A stretch of 64,000 bases of DNA from Rhizopus arrhizus. Taxonomy: Eukaryota; Mucoromycota; Mucoromycetes; Mucorales; Rhizopodaceae. The notes beneath the pieces were generated by a model. It was given only the letters and a program-made list of their open reading frames with translations. It was not told where the DNA came from and did no database searches. Positions within the stretch are counted from its first letter, which is position 1. Each line of letters opens with the position of its first letter. Below are positions 47,769-59,522 of the stretch, piece by piece. A program made the translations under genes and the position numbers. The stretch spans positions 558,001-622,000 of the forward strand of contig JAKZZE010000016.1 in the NCBI GenBank assembly GCA_024220505.1, written 5' to 3'.

Positions 47769-49473
47769 TTAGACATCACTTGCTTCCAGTTTCTTTTCTG
47801 AATTAGCAGAAGAAACAGGGCCTGGATGGTTTTCAGTTTGACCGGCCTTTTGAGCCATCCACTGGTCCAAAACCTCACGAGGAACTCTCTTTCTGGGGTT
47901 ATGCTGAAAGATAACGTCCATTTCTTCCAATGTATAGCCCTTTGTTTCTGGATAGGAGATAAAGATGTGGAGACACATCAAGGTATTGAAGGCAGCAAAC
48001 AAAAAGTAGAGACCGTACCGAATACGCTCCATGAGGAGAGGGACAATAAAGTTCAAGACCCAATTAAAAAGCCAATTGGAAGCCGTCGACAACGAGACGG
48101 CCCTGGCACGCACACGCATAGGATAGATTTCAGCGGGATAGACCCAGCCGAGGGGGCCCCAGGTGGTAGCGAAGGTAGCAACGAAAAGATAGATGCAAGC
48201 GACCATGCCATTGATCTTTTCTTTGCCGACAATGTTCACCCTCCACTTGCCACTGATAGGATCCACTGACCACTCCTGGGTGGCCAAGATACCACCCACC
48301 GCCCACAGAAAGATGGACATTATCAGGGCACCAAAGAGCAAGGTCGGACGACGACCCCACTTGTCGACAAAGAGAATGGCCGGCACGGTCATGACGACAT
48401 TGATCACATACGAGATACCAGAGGAAAGTAGGATAGCCTGCTGATCGTCACCGACACCGGCCTGTTCAAAGAGCAAGACGACATAAAACATGATGATGTT
48501 CATGCCCGTGAGCTGCTGCCAGATCTGAAGACAGACACCCAAGAAGACACGGTGAAAGAGGCCGGGCTTGAACAGATCGATCAGGGAGTGTGAGGCTACG
48601 TGTTCTTCAAAATCAATCGTGGCCTTCATCTCGTACATCTCCTGCTTGACCCGTGGATGGTTCATGTCTCCACTGCCATGAATGTCTGCAAGGACCTGAG
48701 CTGCTTCCTCCAGACGGCCTTGGCTGGCTAACCATCGAGGCGAGAACGGAAAGAACCAGAGACCAGAGACGAGGATGATGGCAGGCACGGCCTGGACCGC
48801 CCAGGGAATACGAAAGGCAGCGGTGTTTTGAATGAATTGACAGCCATATTGAATCCAAAATCTAAGGTCAACATCAGTCGATGCCCTCCCCTTTTTTTTT
48901 CTTTCAACTTACGCCAAAAAGATACCCCAGGTAATACTCCACTGTTGTACAGAAACAAGACGACCTCGGATCTCTTTGGGTGCTATCTCAGATTGATAGA
49001 CAGGCACCACAGTCGATGTCACGCCGACCGAGAGACCGTTCAGGGCACGGCCGATAGAAAGCATGGTCGTCCCATTCGCTGCCGCCTGGAGAAGGGAACC
49101 GACGATGAACAGAGCCGAGGCACCGATCAAGGTGTACTTGCGACTGAAACGGTCGGCGGGGTATCCGGCAAAGAGAGCGCCTATAAAGCAGCCTGCAGAG
49201 AGCGCGCTGTTGATGCCACCTTGTAAGAGGGAATCAGGATGATGGAAATAATCCTGATATCTGCAGTAGGATATCAGCCTTCACTCTCTTTCACCCTTCT
49301 CACTTACTGTATCGTGCCAATCACACCTGAATTCGAACCAATGTCAAAGCCAAACATGATGCCTGCAATAGCTGCAAACCCACCAATAAACTGTTTTACA
49401 GTGAGAAGTCTTATTTTAAAGAGACGAGTGAACCTACATAGACATTACTGGCTAATCTGTTGAAATAACCCAT
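47769..49473 (-). CDS. Monosaccharide (hexose-type) transporter, sugar porter family, copy 2
   Basis: Paralogue of the transporter at 13924-15644, same strand, same four-exon structure and about 520 residues. The start is MGYFNRLASNVY, followed after an intron by FIGGFAAIAGIMFGFDIG. Motifs are the same: GASALFIVGSLLQAAANG, YQSEIAPKEIRGRLVS, FPFSPRWLASQGR, QQLTGMNIIMFY, DKWGRRPTLLFGA, PAEIYPMRVRARAVS and YPETKGYTLEEMD. Differences sit mainly in the loops and tail (KVDPISGKW-type luminal loop). G+C in the coding region is visibly higher than in copy 1, so the copies have drifted in base usage. The gene converges on RPN1, with 217 bp between stops. A duplicated 5' flank suggests similar control, perhaps with divergence. 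Confidence 0.9.
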
Positions 49474-50866
49474 GAGATGTTCAAGAAAGATGACTTTTGA
49501 AGTAGCTCATGAATAAAGAATGAGTTGTGAAAAGAGCTTCTTTATATATTTGAATTTCTCTACTGACATGTGTTACGGGTACATTACTATCATGGTTGTT
49601 ACATTACTTTATGCTTTTACATGTGATATCTGCTTAGTCGCTTGAGAGAGAAGATTATTTATTTGATTGGGATGATGCTGGTAAAAGGATGGATTGGTGG
49701 AAAGGTTATTGGTTGACTCGAATAATCAAGCGCCTTGATATAAAAGGCAGCTCGTCCTCTGTGGCACATTTGCAAAAAGAAGAAGCATCAGTTTGCAGAA
49801 TACTTTTCTTTTACTGTGAGCACAGTAGAAAAGAATATTATATCTTTCATATCATTCACTCCATCCAAATTAGAGAGAGAGAGAAGAACGGGATCAGATG
49901 GATAGAGTAAATGAGAAATTTTCGGAGAAAAAAATAGAATGATTTATTATCCAAGTGATAACTGACTATTTCATCCTGTGGGGTTTACTCTAGGGCATGG
50001 ACAAATGCACAATGTGTCATTAAGAGTTTATTTGATCTCTCTCACGTTCACCCACAGCTTTTTTGTCACTGAATGACGTACAGATTCATTATTCCGCGCC
50101 TTGGATTGTTTTTGTGAAAGGTGAGAAATACCCTGTGATCCGACCCGATTCTTCTTTTTTATTCTTGTTTACAGTAAAAAAAAGAGAAATCTACACTTGT
50201 TGAGAACAATCTGTTGAATCGGTTAGTTGCCTAACGCACAATGAACCAATCCAATAGGTACGACAAGTGAATGTGCTGAGCCCTGTCAATCTACACGGGA
50301 ATATATCGATTCAATCATGGGAAAAATAACAGAAATATTCTCTCAAATAAAAAAAAAAACTGTTTACGTAAACATCTTGATCCTGCCTTTAGTATTGTCT
50401 TGTACTTTTTAACTGCAAATAGCACACTCATGCAGAGATTAAAAGCTTATTAACAAATCAACCATTCAACGCGTCATTCTAAAGTAAGCTCACTGCTACA
50501 AAAGAATACAGATCTGATGACACTAAATAAAGTCGCATTGATTTAGGAAAGCAAGGATAATTCTCTACTTGGTTTCGTACCACGTTACTTTAGAAACCAT
50601 TTATATCCTCTGCTCTAAACACAGACCCTTTTCTTTACCTATTAAACACTACATGGACATTTCTTGTCACTTTTTAGATCAATTAAAGTCCTTGTCTATT
50701 TCATGCTATTATTCATCTAATAAGAAAATATTGATTTCTAAACATTTTAGTTACATCAGAAATAAGTATTGAAGCTACACAAGTCTATTTATTTTATGAT
50801 TGTGAAACTAGAAAGGGAAAACACTGAATAGGATGCTCAAGGCTCCCATTTGATAAACCCTTCATG
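49474..50866. other. Transporter promoter and spacer
   Basis: Up to about 50.35 kb it resembles the flank of transporter copy 1 (TGTTACATTACT, ACATGTGATATCTG, TGCTGGTAAAAGGATGGATT). The rest is AT-rich with no supported gene. Confidence 0.45.
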
Positions 50867-51145
50867 TCAATCTCTCTTGATTTTCATTAAAAGAGTTGTA
50901 AATCGTATGATGGAAAAGGACTTTTTTAAAGAGAAAGCAAATGAACCAATTGAATATTGTGGATGAACAAATAGCTTGTGATTTCCTCTTGCAAAAGTGA
51001 ATCTTCTTGGTTGAAAAGGGCTTTCATAGAGAGTCCTATTGTATGGAATAAAAGCAGATTGATGACTAAAATCAGTAGCAAAGATCATAGGCAGTCCACT
51101 GCTTGGTTTCTCTTTTCCCAATCGTTTTATGGATGAAATCAGCAT
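50867..51145 (-). CDS. Hypothetical small basic protein
   Basis: A 92-codon frame starting at 51145: arginine/phenylalanine-rich, no acidic cluster, with LPMIFATDFSHQSAFIPYN and FQPRRFTFARGNHKLFVHPQ. No family is recognised and no intron is needed. It is divergent from the small gene at 51493. It could be a mitochondrial peptide or a chance frame; evidence is weak. Confidence 0.25.
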   Translation of the reverse strand: MLISSIKRLGKEKPSSGLPMIFATDFSHQSAFIPYNRTLYESPFQPRRFTFARGNHKLFVHPQYSIGSFAFSLKKSFSIIRFTTLLMKIKRD

Positions 51146-51492
51146 GATTTTTTCACACCCCTCTGACCTCAGACTTTTTTTTTTTTACTAGTTCCCTTTT
51201 ATATTGATCGCTATTCTTTTTTAAAAGAAAGATGGGTTATTCAGAATGACCCTTTTTTAAAGAAAGAAGAAAAGGAACCAAACAATCTACTTTTAACTGT
51301 GCACATAATTCTTTTATGCGCATCAATTGACACATAAAATAAGGAACCAATGGATTTACTCATGACGTCAAAAAATGCTTGGTAAAATCACTTTTTTTTT
51401 TTCAAGAAAAATGGCTGCATGAATTTGATTCTAAAGCATATATAAAGAAGCATAAACAATTAAAAGTGATTCTTTCTTTTTTTCAATTCAAA

Positions 51493-51861
51493 ATGAATCC
51501 TGAAAACGTAACAAACGCCGAACTGGAAAATCAATTCCGTGAACGTAACAGCCACTTGAAAAACGACATGAATTCGATTGTAAATAGCGTAAGTGGATGA
51601 AAGGCTTCTTTTGATTCACGTCTCATTCCTGTTTAGGCTACTTCAAAAACACATGATATCTTACAACCTATTCAACAGGTTGAACCCATGAGTACAAGTT
51701 CTGCTCATCCAGCTGCCAACACGATCGGCTCTACGAATCGTAGAAGGAGCAGCATGATGCATAGTGCCATGGAGGATATTCAAGCCATGCACTCTAGGGA
51801 TCCTGATAGGTTTGGTATCATTGCTTCAAAGTTTGATGATGTCTTTGGTAATGCACTGTGA
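51493..51861 (+). CDS. Small conserved-looking protein of unknown function
   Basis: Two exons, 51493-51588 and 51637-51861, give 106 residues with consensus splice sites (GTAAGT and TTTAG). The N-terminus is acidic and helical (NVTNAELENQFRERNSHLKN), the middle is serine/proline-rich (QVEPMSTSSAHPAANT), followed by a basic RRRSSMMHSAMEDIQAMHSR and the end DPDRFGIIASKFDDVFGNAL. There is no membrane span or signal peptide. RRRSS is a good basophilic kinase site. The family is not recognised. The clean intron, biased codons and polyadenylation-like AATAAA-type sequence after the stop (GTAAATAAAAATC) support a real gene. Confidence 0.6.
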
Positions 51862-54249
51862 ACATCCCTTTTTTTCTTGTAAATAAAAATCAATTCTTTA
51901 CTTGTAAATTTGAAAAAATATAAAAAGGGTCTCTTTATGAATTTCAAAAAATGAAAGATTTATTTAAATTAAATGTACATTACCTATAAACAGGATGAAT
52001 GAATAAAAAAGTTGATAAAATATAAAACAATTATATAAAAAAGTATGTTTTGTTTCAGCAAGTTTATTTAAATCCTAGAAACCACAGAAAGATGATTCCC
52101 AACTATCCTCCAAACAATAAAGTCTTTTGGAATTAAAGAATCATCCCCACCCCCTGACGGTAGCGAAAAAAGATCTTCAAGACCTCAAAGAACTCAAGGA
52201 ACTGCGTCACTTTATTCACTGGTGCCAAAAGGATGTGGGCCTCTGATCATAGAATGGATATAACTAATTTCTCATCTTTGTACTTTTTTTATAATTGCTT
52301 TTGTTCAATGATTACCTTTTCATAAGCCACATAAAAAGTGAATGAAAAAAAATCTAAAATACTAATAGAAAAATTAATACTAGAATTCATAAAACAAATT
52401 GGTTATGAACATAATGATTCAGTAAGCGATAAGTTCTTATCTTCAATGATTTTCAGAAGCAGAACTGACGAAAAAACTTTGGATTTCATCCTTTTCATAT
52501 TCATAACCAATTTAAAAACAACTTACCAAGTAAAAGTAGTAGCATCACAAGCAGCAACGATGAATAGCTTTTTAGTTTCACTAAAATAATTGCAAGATTA
52601 GTTTATGTACAAGACATGAAAGAAATAAAAAGAATCAGATGGTGGTGCATGTTTATATATCCAATCTTTCATTTATATTCAGAAATGTGGATGCAATTCG
52701 TCATCTTCTTCTTATCCTTTGTTATATAAACTTACAATCTAAAAAGAAAGCCAAATCATAAAAAGCCACTTCAACTACAAGTATTTTCTTGAAAACTAGA
52801 ATGAAATGTTAATAACAGAAAAAAAAATTTTTTTTTTTAAAAAAGAAGGTCAAAAGAAGGCTCAGATACGAGGAATTCCATTTCGTTTCTTTCCACATGG
52901 CCCAATTCGGGGTATCATTCGATGTTTATCTTCTTTGCCATAACCTTCTTTTTTTATAAAATAGAAATACTTGCCTTGCTTTAAATTGTTTAAAGAAGAA
53001 AAAAGAAAAAAAGAAACCTGTAGTTCATCTCTCTTTATAGGAAATGAAAAAATAGTAAAAAAATTTTCAGTCTAAACCGTCACTTTTTTTTTTTTTTTTT
53101 TGACTCGGGTGCACTTTGAGCTCCTTCATCAGAGTCTTTGTCTAAGCAATACTTGTGCCCTGAATAACAATCAAAGGTTTATAGAAATAGACTACAACTT
53201 TTAGGTTAGAACACAGGTCAGAATGATTCGATGGCTATTGAACTTTGTTATATTCTGCTCATCATTTTTTATTTGATAATTGTGAGTGAATGAATTCGAT
53301 TTGATCCATTCAAATTTATTTGTAAGGCAATCCGACTGTAATAAAAAGGTGTTGTCAATTTAAGAAATGATGCAGTGACACATTATTGAGAAAAGAGGTT
53401 TAAAAAGAAGCCATTCAAAAAAATTTGAGTTATAATTTGTGATGTAAAGTGTCATGAAATAGGCTTAATAAAAATACTATTAAAAAAAAAGACGAAATAT
53501 ACAAGCAAATTCAACAGATTGTTGAAACACGCGTTTAGGATAGTGAAGCACTTGTCCATGTTTATTCTTACTCTTATCATCTTGTAGAATGGTTCAATAA
53601 TAAAGATAGTAACTACTACTTTCTTAGAGTTGAATTTTACTAGAGTACTGTGTGGATAGAAAAGTGGAACAAGTAGAGTTTATTTCCAAGTGATCACAAG
53701 AAAGAATGATCAGTTTAAAATGTCAGTCTTCATATCTCTTGCTTGAATTGACTAGCTCTTAAAGTGAATGAAATAAATTTAAAATTCTGCATTTCCTTTT
53801 CAAATTATATACAAAAAGATCCCTCTGTTCATCTTTTCTTGGATTTCATATCCTGGACAGGCTACTATACATTTACTGTCTGAAAAGCTTCCTTAGTAAA
53901 AACAAAAGAAATTGTGATGAAATCAATGACCGCATTCTTTACTTTAATACATAAAAACAGAACCCTCTCTTTTTATAAAGAAAACAATTTCATTAAAAGA
54001 AACAGTCTATTGATACACAAAGATACAATCAGCCCTTGTCCCCTCTTTTCATCCACTTTTTGATTGACCCCCTTTCTTTAGGCTCATGTATTTACTTTTC
54101 TTGGTTTATTCTACTGTTAATACCTAAAGGCATTTGATGCCAATATAATTTAATATTAGAAAAGGTAAATAGTCTACTACATATATTTTAGTATGAATCA
54201 CTCGATGAAGTATTTACTTGCTCTTGATTTGTACCTATGATTTAAAGCA
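51862..54249. other. 2.4-kb spacer, fragments only
   Basis: AT-rich. A plus-strand piece at 52140-52245 (NHPHPLTVAKKDLQDLKELK and RHFIHWCQKDVGL, then stop) and a minus-strand piece at 52862-52960 (GYGKEDKHRMIPRIGPCGKK) look like short exons or gene remains without recognised family. A run of 19 T lies at 53083. No intact gene is supported. Confidence 0.35.
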
Positions 54250-54895
54250 GAAAAGAAACTAAATCATTAAGAACCAGTGTATATGTTTGGCAGATGTAAG
54301 CAATGCCTTCTTGAGTCATATACTGTTGACAGATAATTGTTTAAAAAATATCTTCAAAACAAGCAGTCAACGTACTTATGGCAACTCTTTTAATGATTGC
54401 TTTATAAAAAAAGAGATAACTATGATTAAATCGTAAAGTAAATCAACATTATTCTTTCTTATACCCTTGAATGGAGCAAATAACAAGTATTCCAAGTACA
54501 TCTTCGCAGGGAATGATAAGTAAATGGTCTTGCAATAGTTATTTAAAAGAATGCCATTGACTTGCTTCTGGGTGGTTGGACAATCTTGATGTATTTCTTT
54601 TTGCTTAGAAAGCTTTCGTCTTTATTTTAAGCTTGGCAAATATGTATGGATATTGAATGTTTTGAAGTCTAGTCGCAAGGAATTAACAGAAGCATGAGTC
54701 ATATCTATTTTACGCATAATCAGGCTTTCTATAGCAAAGTACCCTTCTATCGTGACAAGCTTCAGTTTCAAAAGTCAGTGCAAATAAGCTGAGTGACTAT
54801 TTCAGCCTCTGCATCTTGGAGATTGAATCAATGAATGATCCACTTTCAATATTCCATCATGACCTTGTTCGCTGCGATTGCTTTGCGTACTCTTT
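54250..54895 (-). repeat. Repeat B, right copy: decayed coding sequence
   Basis: Inverted partner of 17715-18340 at roughly 70-75% identity. The minus strand reads VRKAIAANKVMMEY near its start and AISTLTACFEDIF further on, broken by stops. It lies 0.3 kb from repeat A here, while on the left the two are 6 kb apart with the sugar transporter between them. Confidence 0.6.
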
Positions 54896-55211
54896 GCTGT
54901 AAGGCACCCTCTTGAAATTCTTTCTTGGGGAAATTTAAATCAACTATCTGGGAGCCTGCCTCTCTTATTGCAGCCTTTTACTGATTGAACACTTTATGGT
55001 TTGTATTATTCACAATCTGATCACTCCAAAGGACTTTGGATTGTTATGTGAAGCATTCTATTTTTGCAGCATAATGTCTAGAATCATCTAATATTTGTTA
55101 TAATGCATACTAAAGTCAAATTCTTAAGTTAAATAATAGAAAAAAAAGTCTTGTTATTACGCATTTCAAAAATAATAAAAACCCTTTGTATTGGATTTAT
55201 ATTATTATTTT

Positions 55212-56020
55212 TCTTTATTAAATAAAACTTTAGGTAATTCTTTAATTTACAAATAATAATAATTTTTCATTTGATTTTTGGTTTATAAAAAAAAAAACTT
55301 TTAATTTATAAATTAATCCCATCATTGCCAGTGAAAAGAGGCTCAGAATTGACGTTTTCCCACATTTACAAGTAGGTTGAGTAGAGGTCAAGTACTACAT
55401 TAATAAAAGAAAATCGTTTTAAAGTCTGTTATTAAAGCGAGCACCATCACCAGTAGAACTGGATCCGTGTTGATTTTTTTCCCCCACAAATGAATCATCG
55501 TACGCGTACTTCAACGCTCGCAGTAATAAAAGAAATTAAATAGATTTCCTTTTATAAGTTGATTTATGTCATGGATTTTTATAAGAAGAAAAGTATAAAG
55601 GGAGTAAAGCAATAGAAGAGGGGGTGGATTGGTTTAATAAGAAAAAGTTTTTAGGAAAAAAAGTACAAAGAAAAAGGAAAGAAGGAAAAAAGAGGGTGTA
55701 TTTATATATATTTTTGTTGTTAACCGTATGACTTCATCCTCCTCTCTTCCTTTTTCAGTTAATTTATTATAGAAACAATAAAATAAATGTAGTCTCTACT
55801 CTCATAATAGCTTCATATATTTATAGTCTACGTGTTGTATCCTTCATAGTACCTTGTCACTCTTTATATCTCATTTTATCCCTTTCTCTTTTTTATTTTC
55901 ACATAAAAGCAAACCTTAACGAGACTATCTTTTTCTTTAAGGAAAAAAAAATAGGTAAACAATAAACAAAAAGAACGAATGAAAATAATCTAACACGCGT
56001 GTGTAGGACAAGAGATTTAA
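55212..56020 (-). repeat. Repeat A, right copy (inverted)
   Basis: Reverse complement of 10909-11700. Differences are mostly single bases and runs of A or T, for example CATAAATCAACTTATAAAAGG here against CATAAACCAACTTACTTATAAAAGG on the left. The TATA box and the paired RNA-like segment are kept. Confidence 0.85.
55437..55521 (-). ncRNA. Candidate structured non-coding RNA, right copy
   Basis: Same segment as 11413-11496 on the opposite strand, 85 bases. All paired elements (GCGAGC/GCTCGC, GTTGA/TCAAC, CCAGT-TCT-ACTGG, GTACGCGTAC) are intact. The changes, GATAATT to GATGATT and one extra G in the G run, are in unpaired positions. Confidence 0.4.
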
Positions 56021-56279
56021 TTTTTTTTTTTTCTTGTGTGAAAAAAAAAAAAGTGTTTTCCATTTGAAAATCCAACTTCTTAGTCCTGTCAATCCAATTT
56101 TTTTCAACGAGGTATCATTCTTGATTGAACAGTACAACACTTTGACAGTAAAAAAAAATAAATATTGAGATGAGTTTATAAAAAAAAAATTGAAAAAAAT
56201 TGTTGTCGATCAACAACTTCACTTGAAACGTTATCAATTTGAGTAACTGTAATATTTTTTTTTATTTTTATTTTTCAAC

Positions 56280-57060
56280 ATGAAGCCTTTGATTTCTCAA
56301 CAGTTGATTAATAAACATGTCAACCAAATAGTTATCAAAAAGTAGTTATGAACATCATGAAATCACAAACATTTTGAATAGGGTACAGTCCAGCTGGTGG
56401 ATGTTGTCGGTTACAAAAAAAGTAATTGTCAAAAGGCAAGATTTAATTTTATCGGTTCCCCCCCCCTTTTTTTTTTCCCTCAAACTTTTTATTTCAAAGA
56501 TGGAATAGACAACCTTTTCGATGAGCATGGCGAAAGAGTTTATGATCCCATGGAAGGTGTCTTAACTGAAATTACAGACCCAAACATTGTACTTGAAACA
56601 ATAACTAGCCGCAAGAGTTATTTAGCTAATAAACCTGCCGAAAAAAATATTGTAGTGTAACGCACACAATATGAAAATATTAAAAAATTGTACCACAAGA
56701 ATTGAATGAATGCAGACAGTTGTTTGAATTCAGATGGCTATATAGATTCATACAAAAACAACAGATAATCAGAAAACTCAAAAAACATATAAATACCTCG
56801 ATATTTAAACAGTAGTGAAAGAGGCTAAAGAAACAAACACTTTAGACGATACGTCTGCCAAATCAGCAGTTCACAACACTTATACAGACAAGCAAAGAGA
56901 GTATTTTATTGATAAAATGATTGAAAGTTCTGAAGAGAAAGGTAACATCACTAACTTTGCCAAAGAATTTTTGATTAACCTACGTACTGCGGAAAGATGG
57001 TAGAAAACATACAAAAAGACGGGAGAAGTGCCCTATAAAAAATCAAAGAATAATAGTAGT
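56280..57060 (+). pseudogene. N-terminal part of a Tc1-like transposase, decayed
   Basis: Coding-like pieces in order are LFDEHGERVYDPMEGVLTEI and LANKPAEKNIVV (frame ending 56660), then after a gap TYTDKQREYFIDKMIESSEE, FAKEFLINLRTAERW and, beyond a stop, KTYKKTGEVPYKKSK. The HTH-like block followed by W-K-x-Y-x-x-T-G-E-V is typical of N-terminal domains of Tc1-like transposases in Mucorales. The catalytic DDE part is not present downstream. The element is dead. Confidence 0.5.
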
Positions 57061-57111
57061 CCAAAGAACACTTTCACTGGGAAACATGAGGATTAATTAA
57101 GAATTTGATAG

Positions 57112-57577
57112 ATGATGATAGCTGTGAACAACGCTCAACAATTACTTGGTGAAGAAGAAGAGATAACAAAAGGAATCAAAGCAATATGTGATAACACTTG
57201 TGTCCAACTTGAAAAAATTAAGAGCTATATTCAACATGGTAATACTGAGTCCCTTGATAAGGTGCTTCTATATATCGAAGACGCTTCTGTTTATTTGAAT
57301 AGACAAAAGAAAATTTACAATCGGAAGAGATGTAACGCCCATCCCAGAAACCCCAGGCTTAAAATATTTGAAGAATAAGAATATTCAACCAAAAGAATAT
57401 AGCGAAGCCCATTATAACGAACTCAAGGAATTTGTTGAACAGTTTAGGAACGAAATATCCGGAGGAATGAACTGGAAAAAATGCTTTTTAAAGGGCTACG
57501 AAGGCAATATCGATGCAATAAAACAGTATACGACAAGTAAAAGTTTGCGATCTCAGTACAATAAACATTTCAAATAA
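57112..57577 (+). pseudogene. Unrecognised two-frame ORF in the transposon cluster
   Basis: An 88-codon frame (57112-57378: EEEEITKGIKAICDNTCVQL, VLLYIEDASVYLNRQKKIYN) continues after a frameshift near 57340 as a 69-codon frame (57368-57577). A PETPGLKYLKNKNIQPKEY-like junction and EISGGMNWKKCFLKGYEGN belong to the second. If the shift is repaired in thought it is one protein of about 155 residues, helical and charged. The family is not recognised. An unusual intron instead of a frameshift is possible. Confidence 0.4.
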
Positions 57578-57737
57578 TTCTTCTATTTTCTTTTTTCATT
57601 ATAATAAACTGATCATTTTATTATTAGTAAGTCAGTAGACAATATGACTTTTTTATTGCGTATAATAGCAATTATAATATCTAATAACGGATGGTGGTGT
57701 TTCAGTGGATTTCTGTTAATACATTCCTTTGATGATG

Positions 57738-58066
57738 TCAACAAACACTGCTTTGCCCAAAATATACTGATATACCACTCCCTGGTGTTTGAAGGTTAAA
57801 TATTGTTGGGATGCTGGGTGTGTTGACACTATTACATATGCATCCTTGAGATCCAGTTTGCACATCAGGCCATCTTTCTCTATGATCTGTCTTAGAGATG
57901 GAACACCTTCCATCTTGAAGTGTTGATATTGTAAGAAGCGGTTGAGTTGGGAACAATCTAAAACCGGTCTTCTCTTCGTTGGTTCCTGGATCGTAAAGAA
58001 GTTGGACAGATAGCTCTCGCCTAAAGTTTGTGCAACTACCACTTTACGTACCACCAAGATGCCCAC
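57738..58066 (-). pseudogene. Reverse transcriptase fragment (DIRS/gypsy-like)
   Basis: About 100 residues of a retroelement polymerase: SNFFTIQEPTKRRPVLDCSQ, LNRFLQYQHFKMEGVPSLRQ, KDGLMCKLDLKDAYVIVSTH, then QQYLTFKHQGVVYQY. The LDLKDAY block with the following xxxxHP and YLxFxHQGxxYQ is the palm domain up to just before LPFGL. The rest of the polymerase is missing. The style (KLDLKDAYVIV) is closest to DIRS-type elements. Confidence 0.75.
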
Positions 58067-58329
58067 TGACGACTATCAAGTTAATAAGTCGATGTAAAGC
58101 TAACTCTATCATCCCAAGAAAGGAGTACTGGGAGGTCCAAGAAAAATAACCGAAAGGGACTGAACGACAGTTGAAAAGGCGGTAGATAAAGATCCTTTTG
58201 CTAGTTATGACCAGCTGTGATTGTAATCAAGTGGAACAGAGATAGCTGTTCTCGAGTCAATGGTTGTTCATTATTTCAAAAGTCTTGGGTTTGGTTCGTG
58301 TTCTGTAGCTCATAAGATGGCTCTTGGCG

Positions 58330-58640
58330 AAATAAACAGGGGAAAAATATCAGCATGATGAGCAATAAGGAAGGTTCCAGGATGATTAAGAAAGGTTAGA
58401 GAGTGATATGAAGAATGCCATGTTGCATCAACGACAAAGTAAGGAAAGGAAAGCATAGTGATTTGGGGCTGCTTTTAAAAGGGATGTTTTGAGCTATTAG
58501 TCCCTGTGTTTATCAAAAGTGGCAAGTGGCTGCAATTGAATTGTTTCTTCATCTTCCATATGAATGTTAGAGAGTCTATTGTCATTCTCACCGATTATGG
58601 GTCCTTGGCCATCTTTTTAAGCAAATGGTGTATATAGTAA
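58330..58640 (+). pseudogene. Second Tc1/mariner transposase fragment
   Basis: Short, degraded piece with KESIVIWGCF and LLVPVFIKSGKW in alternate frames, resembling the MVWGCFWGGGFGPL region of the transposase at 8509. An ILTDYGSLAIFLSKW-like piece may be the rest of the same domain. Stops throughout. Confidence 0.35.
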
Positions 58641-58983
58641 TTTAATATCGTTAATGTATAGTAGCAGTTTTGAGTTGCAATGAAAACAAGTCAGACTTGA
58701 GCTCAGTGATAAACTAAACCTTTAAGATTATGCTATACAAATCTATGAATGCTTCCTTTTAAAATGCATATATAAAGAGACTTTGTATTGTTTGCAATGC
58801 ATAGATGTATCTTTAGTTTACAACAAAATATCATATCCCACTGTACATGATAAACGCTCGTTACAATCAACTTTTCGCAAAAGGCGACAAATTGAGTACA
58901 AGAACTCCAACGAGCATGACAAGATGCTTTTTCTTTGCGACAGGAAATTTCAGAATACTGTAATTGAATGCGTGCTTTTTTAT
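58641..58983. other. Spacer, nothing recognised
   Basis: An 81-codon plus-strand frame at 58783-59028 overlaps the 3' end of the RNase P subunit gene and has no family resemblance; treated as chance. Confidence 0.4.
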
Positions 58984-59522
58984 TTACAAAGTGTTCTCAT
59001 CCTTGATGGCTGCTTTATCATTAAATAATTCATAATCCTTATTATGAAAAGCATATCTCTTTTTAGCTTTGCATACTTTACAAGTAGTTACAAGTGTAGT
59101 CACAGGTGAAGCTATGGTAAACTGTTTAAAAAAAAGTATAGATTGCATTATTGACATACATTGAATGCGGTGAGTAGATGTGATTGAGGGTAACAGTGTT
59201 GTATCACATCGTTTACAAATCATCCTTTTCAAATGAGGATCTCTAAACAACTCATTAATACTTTTTCTGCTTCTATTTTAGCTATTTACAATCTAATAAC
59301 AAGCTTTGCTGATATATTCTTTAATGTGTTGTTCAAATATCGACTTGTTCCAAGTAAAGTGCCACTTGGATCTTGCCATTCTTTTGTTTCTGTATTGTCC
59401 TTTTTTTCTTTACTTTCATATTGAATAGTTGACATCAAGACAGCTGCTTGATGTAAAAAGTTTATTCTTTCAAATGCTTGAACATTTTTTGGATTCACTC
59501 CTATTTTCTTTTGCTTTCCCAT
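58984..59522 (-). CDS. rpr2: RNase P/MRP protein subunit RPR2 (RPP21)
   Basis: Zinc-ribbon subunit of nuclear ribonuclease P, needed for 5' maturation of tRNA. Exons 59522-59290 and 59242-58984, with a 47-nt intron, give 163 residues. The N-terminus is MGKQKKIGVNPKNVQAFERINFLHQAAVLM, here cut as two halves of the typical RPP21 helix, then RYLNNTLKNISAKLVIRLDP, where the intron join restores the conserved VIRLDPHLKR. Four zinc-binding cysteines are present: CKRC (ICKRCDTTLLPS) and, after an insert, CKVCKAKKRYAF. The insert between the two Cys pairs (about 45 residues) is longer than in human RPP21. The C-terminal tail is acidic. Confidence 0.8.

Noticed and set aside
52338..52589. 83-codon plus-strand ORF
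   Set aside because: AT-rich Lys/Ile/Phe frame with no motif, intron or homologue; expected by chance in such DNA.
10909..56020. Repeat A copies as the two ends of one giant 45-kb mobile element
   Set aside because: The interval is filled with ordinary essential genes (MET2, PEX13, RPL10, RPN1), has no captain recombinase or transposase gene of matching age, and the internal repeat order fits segmental duplication better.
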